64,000 nucleotides of DNA, taken from NCBI GenBank assembly GCA_019671135.1, contig JAHRHY010000010.1:868001-932000 (forward strand), given 5' to 3'. A model generated the notes under the pieces. It had not been told where the DNA came from. It ran no database searches and saw only the letters and a list, made by a program, of their open reading frames with translations. Each line of letters begins with the position of its first letter. Position 1 is the first letter of the stretch. Positions 58,581-64,000 of this stretch are shown piece after piece. This stretch comes from Linnemannia hyalina (taxonomy: Eukaryota > Mortierellomycota > Mortierellomycetes > Mortierellales > Mortierellaceae). The position numbers and the translations under genes were made by a program.

Positions 58581-59658
58581 TCGCCAGAGAGATATTCTGG
58601 AGCAGGAGCTGCCTGGTCGTCATGCGGGTCCAACGCCAGTCCCTCAGTCATTCCAAAGCTTCTTAAGGGTCATCCTCCCCTCTCCATCGAAATAAAAAGA
58701 ATCGCAGTGCAAAAATTTTCACACCATCTCTCCCTCTTCCACTTTGTAAGTTAACTGTTCCTCTGATCTGAATCCCTTGCCTCGAACAAGGACGACATTC
58801 CTTTTTCTTCACCATTAGTTGTAGTCGTAGCAGTGCGCAATATGATGAATTCTGTTTGGTCCGTGTTTATGAGGTGGAAGTAAGACCCCGCCATATGAAG
58901 ACACCCATTTTTTTTTCTAAACTATCTGATCACCCACATACCTACCCTACCCTACCTTCATTCATCTCGGCAACGAATGAATCCTGATCACAGTAAACTA
59001 ACTTTTATCTTGGTTCTTTTCCTGTGAAGTATCTAGCCCAGTGGTATTTCCAACACTTTCTCAACCATCAATTGGACAGGATACACACAAGGTAAACATC
59101 AACAACAACAATATTGCATATCAAGCACCCAGTGTTACCTTTGCATTGGCAATATGATGAATTCTGTTTGGTCCGTGTTTATGAGGTGGAAGTAAGACCC
59201 CGCCATATGAAGACACCCTTTTTTTTTCTAAACTATCTGATCCCAATTACAAGCAAAGCAAAGCTATCCGGGAAAAAGACAACAGAGATGAAAGCAATTG
59301 ATGTTCTAACGCGATTACTCTTTTTCTTGCTGTCTGCTGGATAGGTAAACAAGGGTTCAAGCGCGTATTTAGTTTCATGGGCTGTAGCAATGGGAATGGC
59401 TATCAATCAAATAAAATATTCTTCACAAAAAATACCAAGCGAAAGCCTTTATGTTTTGTCTTCATGCTTGCTCTACATACTTGCAAGTTGCAACAGCAAC
59501 AGCGATTGTTCAACCGTCTGTTCATAATGCCCTTGTCCCTTCGCAAAAAAAATATTCGATGATGTACGAAAACAATAACAACAAAGATCGCATTTGGAGC
59601 AGTCACTTTGAGGTCAAAACCTTTCGTGTTTTGTAGCTCACAAAAGCAACCTTCAAGA
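58581..59658. other. Intergenic with a duplicated ~94-bp block
   Basis: The space between ALKBH6 and PUS1. It holds a near-perfect direct repeat listed separately, a short CTACC run near 58942-58957, and otherwise no recognisable gene. Confidence 0.55.
58837..59242. repeat. ~94-bp near-perfect direct repeat, 217 bp apart
   Basis: The block 58837-58931 recurs at 59149-59242 in the same orientation. It starts GCAATATGATGAATTC and ends CTAAACTATCTGATC. The only visible difference is one extra A before the T-run in the first copy. It shows no coding similarity to neighbouring genes. Confidence 0.93.
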
Positions 59659-61883
59659 ATGAGTGCTTCCAAGTTGCATTCATTCTGCTTCTCGTCCTTC
59701 ACCCCTTCATTCTCACCCTCTCCCCTGACTCGCCTTTCCTCTCATACATCCTTCGTAACTCACCTACGACAACAGCGACCCGCAGCCTCACGATACTTCC
59801 TAGCCACAGCAGCAATAATACGCACAAAAATGTCGTCGACCCAGGATAACGATATCACCATGGCCACTCCCGAGGCCACAGCCACAGTCAACGTCGAGAC
59901 AACCACTCTTGCTGCTACTAGCACACTTACAGTTGTCAGCGATACTACTACTCCCGCCACTGCTACTACCGCCGATACAACCGCAGAGGCTGACTCAACA
60001 ACAGCTGAGAGCGTCGCCAAGAGGATGCGCCCCAAGATCGAGAAGGAGGACACGTCGTCGTACATGGGCCAGAAGCGCAGCAAGGTCCGCGGCAACATCC
60101 GTGGAGCTGACAAGTACAAGGGAAAGAGAGAAGGAGGTTGGGCTGCAGGAACTCGTAACGCTGAAGATGCTGCAAAGGCGGCTGCATTGGCCACTAGTGG
60201 CGAGGCATCCGCAGAGCAGACCTCGACCACCGCCGACGATGGTGAGGATAAGGAGGCGCGTATTCCCAAGCGCAAGGTCGCACTCATGATGGGATACTGC
60301 GGTACTGGATACCAGGGAATGCAGGTGTAAGTGACCCGCTCAACCTCAGTTTCTCTGTGCGCCGTGTGAATTTCGCTTAAACATGGTGGTTGAGATTTAT
60401 TTGCCTTTCCATTATCATATAATTAGGAACCCTGGCGCCAAGACAATTGAGGGAGATCTTTTCAAGGCCATGGTTGAGGCTGGAGCAGTTTCAAAGGACA
60501 ATGCCGACGATATCAAGAAGGTGCGCATGGATAACCATCATTTGACAGTGTCAGAGCTCGAAAATTGCAAAGTGGACATAACGACTGTGGAGTATATGTT
60601 AACATTCGCTCGTCTTTTGCATATCTAGGTCAGCATGATGCGATCCGCCAGGACAGACAAGGGCGTTCACGCTGCAGGAAACGTGGTGTCGCTCAAGATG
60701 ATTGTGGATATGGACGACGTGATTGGCAAGATTAATGCTTGCTTGCCTGACCAAATCCGCCTCTTTGGATACGTCCGCACCCTAAATTCTTTCAATGCCA
60801 AGGTTCTCTGCGACTCTCGCGTTTACGAATACCTTTTGCCCACCTACGTCTTCCTCCCTCGCCCACCAATTGCCGAACCTACCGCATCCTCATTGGAGGG
60901 TGCCTCGACTACGATCAGGACTGACTTGCCTGGAGGAAGTATGGCCTGGGATGAGAACGTTCACATTTCGACACCCGAGGAGATGGCAGCCAAGAGGAAC
61001 TACCGTATTGACGAAGCTACTCTCGCCAAGGTCCGCGAGGGATTTGCAGCCTATGTTGGCACCAAGAACTTTCACAACTTTACGGTCGGCAAAAACTTTA
61101 AGGAAAAGACTTGCCAGCGCTTCATGATGTCGTTCACTGTAAGACATCATATCTTTTGTTGCATTCAGATCTACTGCATGGCAGCATGGTCAACTGAATG
61201 TGGAGAATTGTGAGCAAAAGCAAAAGAGATTAATTTGCGTTGTTTCTTTTTCATTTTATCGATGTAGGTGAGCGATCCCAAGATGATCCAGGGAACAGAA
61301 TGGCTCAGCTTGAAGGTTCATGGCCAGTCGTTCATGCTCCACCAGATCCGTAAGATGGTCAGCTTGATTGTTATGCTTGTGCGAACAGACACGCCATTGA
61401 AGCTGATCCCAGAGACATTCAAGGCCAACAAGATCAACATCCCCAAGGCCCCTAGTCTGGGACTTTTGCTCGAGAGGGTAACCACATATATGATATTGTT
61501 TAATGTGCTATCGTGATATGACAAACTAGGCGAACAGGCCATTAGAGCAGGATCACTAACCCTCGAACATATTACTGTACAAACATTAGCCTGTGTTTGA
61601 TACATACAACCGCAAGGTTAAAGACTCTCACTCACCCCTGGACTTTACGCCATACAACGAGACGATGGAGGTTTTCAAGGAAAAGTACATTTACGAGGGA
61701 ATCATCAAGGAGGAGCTCGAGTTCAACCGGTTTGACGAATTTTTGCAGATCCTGGATGGCCATGCGCACAAGTACAACCTCCGCTATCTGAACAGCGAAG
61801 GTATTATTCCCGAGGAGGCCATCATCAAGAGGGGAGATACTCTTGAGGCCGAGTCAGATGCCGAGTCAGATGCGTCGTCGTAA
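59659..61883 (+). CDS. PUS1: tRNA pseudouridine synthase Pus1 (TruA family)
   Basis: Five exons, 59659-60326, 60427-60520, 60629-61138, 61268-61477 and 61590-61883, give 591 aa from the first ATG or 534 aa from the ATG at 59830. The TruA core shows KVALMMGYCGTGYQGMQVNPGAKTIEGDL, the catalytic loop SARTDKGVHAAGN with Asp264 (long numbering), NSFNAKVLCDSRVYEYLLPTYVF, FAAYVGTKNFHNFT, and VHGQSFMLHQIRKMV near the end. A Thr/Ala-rich low-complexity stretch precedes the core, and an acidic tail ends it. Pus1 modifies U27/U28 and other sites in tRNAs, and some snRNA and mRNA positions. The extra N-terminus of the long form is Ser/Phe/Arg-rich and acid-poor, like a mitochondrial presequence. Confidence 0.93.
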
Positions 61884-62495
61884 AATCGCTTGTTGATGCG
61901 GTTTGCATAGAAATAACTGCAGGAGTTACAATACAGATTCATTCATTCATATCATAGTTATGAACCACTACCTGTCCCTGTGATTGTGTTTTGTGTTTGT
62001 GTGTTTTGCGCCTTGTGCGACTTGAGGTGGCTCATCCACGCCCCCCTGTGTGGTTGTATGGCGTCTGGGAACAAGGAGAGGTGCATGAAAAGAGCGGAAG
62101 AAACTTTTTTTCTTGCAATTTGACCAAGTTGAACACAAGATGTCAAGAAGGGAAGAGAGAATGAGAAAGAGATAGATGGATCTCCTTGAACGAATAACAA
62201 AACAGCGACTAAAAACCTTTTTGCTTGTTCTCTTGTCCATACCAACGACAATGACAAGAAGAAGAGACATAGGGTATCTCCAACAGTCTCAATTGACAAT
62301 TGCGAGTTGTGGGTATCGTTGTTCACTTGTGGGTGTTAACATCAACACCAAGGATAGGTGCAGTTTAGTTGACAAGCAACAAGCAATACAACAATGTTCC
62401 GCACCAATGAAATTCGAACTAGGGGCTCCCCCTCCGGTCGACACTGCCTTTTTTTTTTTCTTTTATGTTTCTCGCACTATTTTTTTTTCTTTTTT

Positions 62496-62538
<43 letters not shown>

Positions 62539-63394
62539 GAGAGAGAGAGACGATCCACCTGGACGGAATCGCTTTTTTTGTTTTCCTTTCTTGTTCTTCC
62601 TCTTCTTCTTCTACTTCTTCTTCAGCATCATCCCATCCATCTCCCTTGCCTTGCCTTTGCTGTTCTTGGTTGCCTCCTCATTCCTTCATCATACTCGCCC
62701 TCTCTCTCTATCCCACTCTGCCACCTCCAGGCATCCCCTCTCCCGCCCCGTCCATCTTTCATCCCTTCCTTCCTTCCTTCTCTCCTTCTTTCGACTCCAC
62801 CCATCTCTGCGGTAAGACATCTTCACACCCACCCTTCTACCTCTCTGTTCATCCTAAAACAACCAACTCAACCCGGCTTACTCACACGCACTCACACAGC
62901 GAGTGCGATGAACATAGGCCAACGTCAGTAGTGCCTTTGCATACCCAACCCTTTTTTGCCTTTTGTTCTTTTGTTTCTTTTCCTTCAAAGTTCACACGAA
63001 GAAAACGACAAAGAAGGGCAAGTGTGGCCACCCTTGGGCAGACCACAGAGGCAACTACAGCGATAATAACACCAACAATTACAGCAAGACACATAGAAAC
63101 CGCAACACCTGCTTGCTATTGTTCTTCTACCATGCACACACACACACTTCGTTGCTTATTTGTTTGTTTGTTTGTTGCGCCTTATGTTCCTAACCTATAC
63201 TTCTTTCTTCTTGCCCCTATTCCCTCTCTTATTTTCTTTCCCTCTCTTTCTTTCCTCTTATTTTTTTTTTTACCTTTTTTCTTCCCTTTCTTCTATCCAC
63301 CTCTCCTCCCGCATCTATTTCGCTTTGGTCGTCCATCCCATTTCCATTCCTTCCATCGCTCCCTCTTACAAACCACTCTCGGACATCAGTGTGA
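61884..63394. other. Long VTS1 upstream region
   Basis: 1.5 kb. It includes a GA microsatellite (62500-62551), then a CT-rich plus strand through about 62570-63350, typical of a long 5' leader. Open frames over this stretch translate to Ser/Leu/Phe/Pro low complexity and are not called. An intron within the 5' UTR is possible. Confidence 0.5.
62500..62551. repeat. (GA)n microsatellite
   Basis: About 17 GA units with one interruption, followed by another short GA run, upstream of VTS1. Confidence 0.9.
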
Positions 63395-64000
63395 ATGGCG
63401 AGACGCCCCGTTTCCGAATCCTTCACGATGCTGTCTGAGCAAGGCCAACAACAGTCGTTCGATCCCGTGTCCGACTACAGCCCCACCATGCTCCACCAGC
63501 AACAGCACTTTGCAACGGGCCACCAACAGCAGCACCAACACCAAAAGCAACAGCAACCTCAACAGCAGTTCCATCGCTCCGCTCGACCTGCATCTGAAAT
63601 CCTGCCTCAGAATCACCATCACCCTTTTCTTGGCAACAACTTCCAGTCCCCCGAAGGTATATTGCACACGCACTCATGGAACAACGACAAAAACGACAGT
63701 AGCAAGCGCGCTTAGGAGTCAAAGTTGTCCTGTTTTCATCGTTCACTTGCCTGTTTTTTTTTGTTTTGGCGCACAACAGCAGTTTCGTTGTTACTGATCG
63801 GGGTACCCCTCTCCTCTTGCTCGTACTCCAATTATTGGCGTCTCCTCAATATCAATTGCTGTATTATCTTAAATTAGCGGAGGCGATCGACAAGTGGTTC
63901 GAGGACTTGTCCCACTACGAACAAACCCTCGAGGACATGGCTGTCGTCTCACTCGACACCGTCTTCAAGGAGGAACTCTCAACCATCGAGTCTTGGTTCA
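63395..64000 (+). CDS. VTS1: Vts1/Smaug-type RNA-binding protein, 5' part only
   Basis: Exon 1 is 63395-63656 and exon 2 starts at 63878 and runs past the end of the window. The first ~87 residues are Gln/His-rich and disordered. Exon 2 opens with AEAIDKWFEDLSHYEQTLEDMAVVSLDTVFKEELSTIESWF, the conserved N-terminal helical region of fungal Vts1. The SAM domain that binds Smaug-recognition hairpins in mRNA would lie downstream. Vts1 promotes deadenylation and decay of such mRNAs. The start is the first ATG in frame after the pyrimidine-rich leader. Confidence 0.85.

Noticed and set aside
62394..63797. Long plus-strand open frame of 467 codons
   Set aside because: Product is Ser/Phe/Leu/Pro low complexity from a CT-rich leader and overlaps the real VTS1 exon in another frame.

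Overview
This is eukaryotic nuclear DNA from a filamentous fungus. Genes carry several short GT-AG introns. Encoded proteins (Hal4/Sat4-type kinase, class III chitinase, Svf1, Osh3-like protein, COQ1, COQ9, Vts1, DUF1748) are fungal. The intron density, the long Ser/Pro/Gln/His-rich tails, the secreted lysozyme-like protein and a very large Fanzor-type protein suggest an early-diverging fungus, most likely Mortierellomycota or another Mucoromycota. That placement is inference. Exon boundaries were assigned by hand from splice consensus, frame and family fit, and may be off by a base or so.

Layout. 1-5 kb: 3' part of an unrecognised gene (+) and a Hal4/Sat4-like kinase (-). 6.5-6.9 kb: two identical tRNA-Gln(CTG) genes in a near-perfect inverted repeat, with four CACGTG boxes in the loop. 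7.3-8.2 kb: secreted lysozyme-like protein (-). 11.1-15.1 kb: TLD (Oxr1-like) protein with a huge low-complexity N-terminus (+). 15.2-18.8 kb: TTI2 (-), head to head with endonuclease V (+, 19.0-20.2 kb). 20.5-21.1 kb: a 72-aa DUF1748 protein with an 8-nt exon. 21.7-23.3 kb: GH18 chitinase (-).

24.4-32.9 kb is the accessory region. It holds a PIF/Harbinger-like unit: a Myb/SANT-like ORF1, now broken by two stops and a 9-copy 20-bp minisatellite, and an intact DDE transposase tail to tail with it. Head to head with the transposase, 179 bp away, is a nine-exon gene for a 1,688-aa protein. Its C-terminus has the split RuvC and zinc-ribbon signature of Fanzor, the eukaryotic TnpB (OMEGA) RNA-guided nuclease. 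This is the standout of the window.

33.3-64 kb is ordinary housekeeping sequence: COQ1 (-), EMC5 (+), an orphan seven-TM protein (-), a Kv-type potassium channel (+), SURF6/RRP14 (+), COQ9 (-), SVF1 (+), THOC5 (+), OSH3-like GOLD-PH-ORD protein (-), ALKBH6 (+), PUS1 (+) and the start of VTS1 (+), which runs off the window. Apart from divergent promoters (TTI2/ENDOV, COQ1/EMC5, COQ9/SVF1) and short convergent 3' ends, there is no evident functional clustering.
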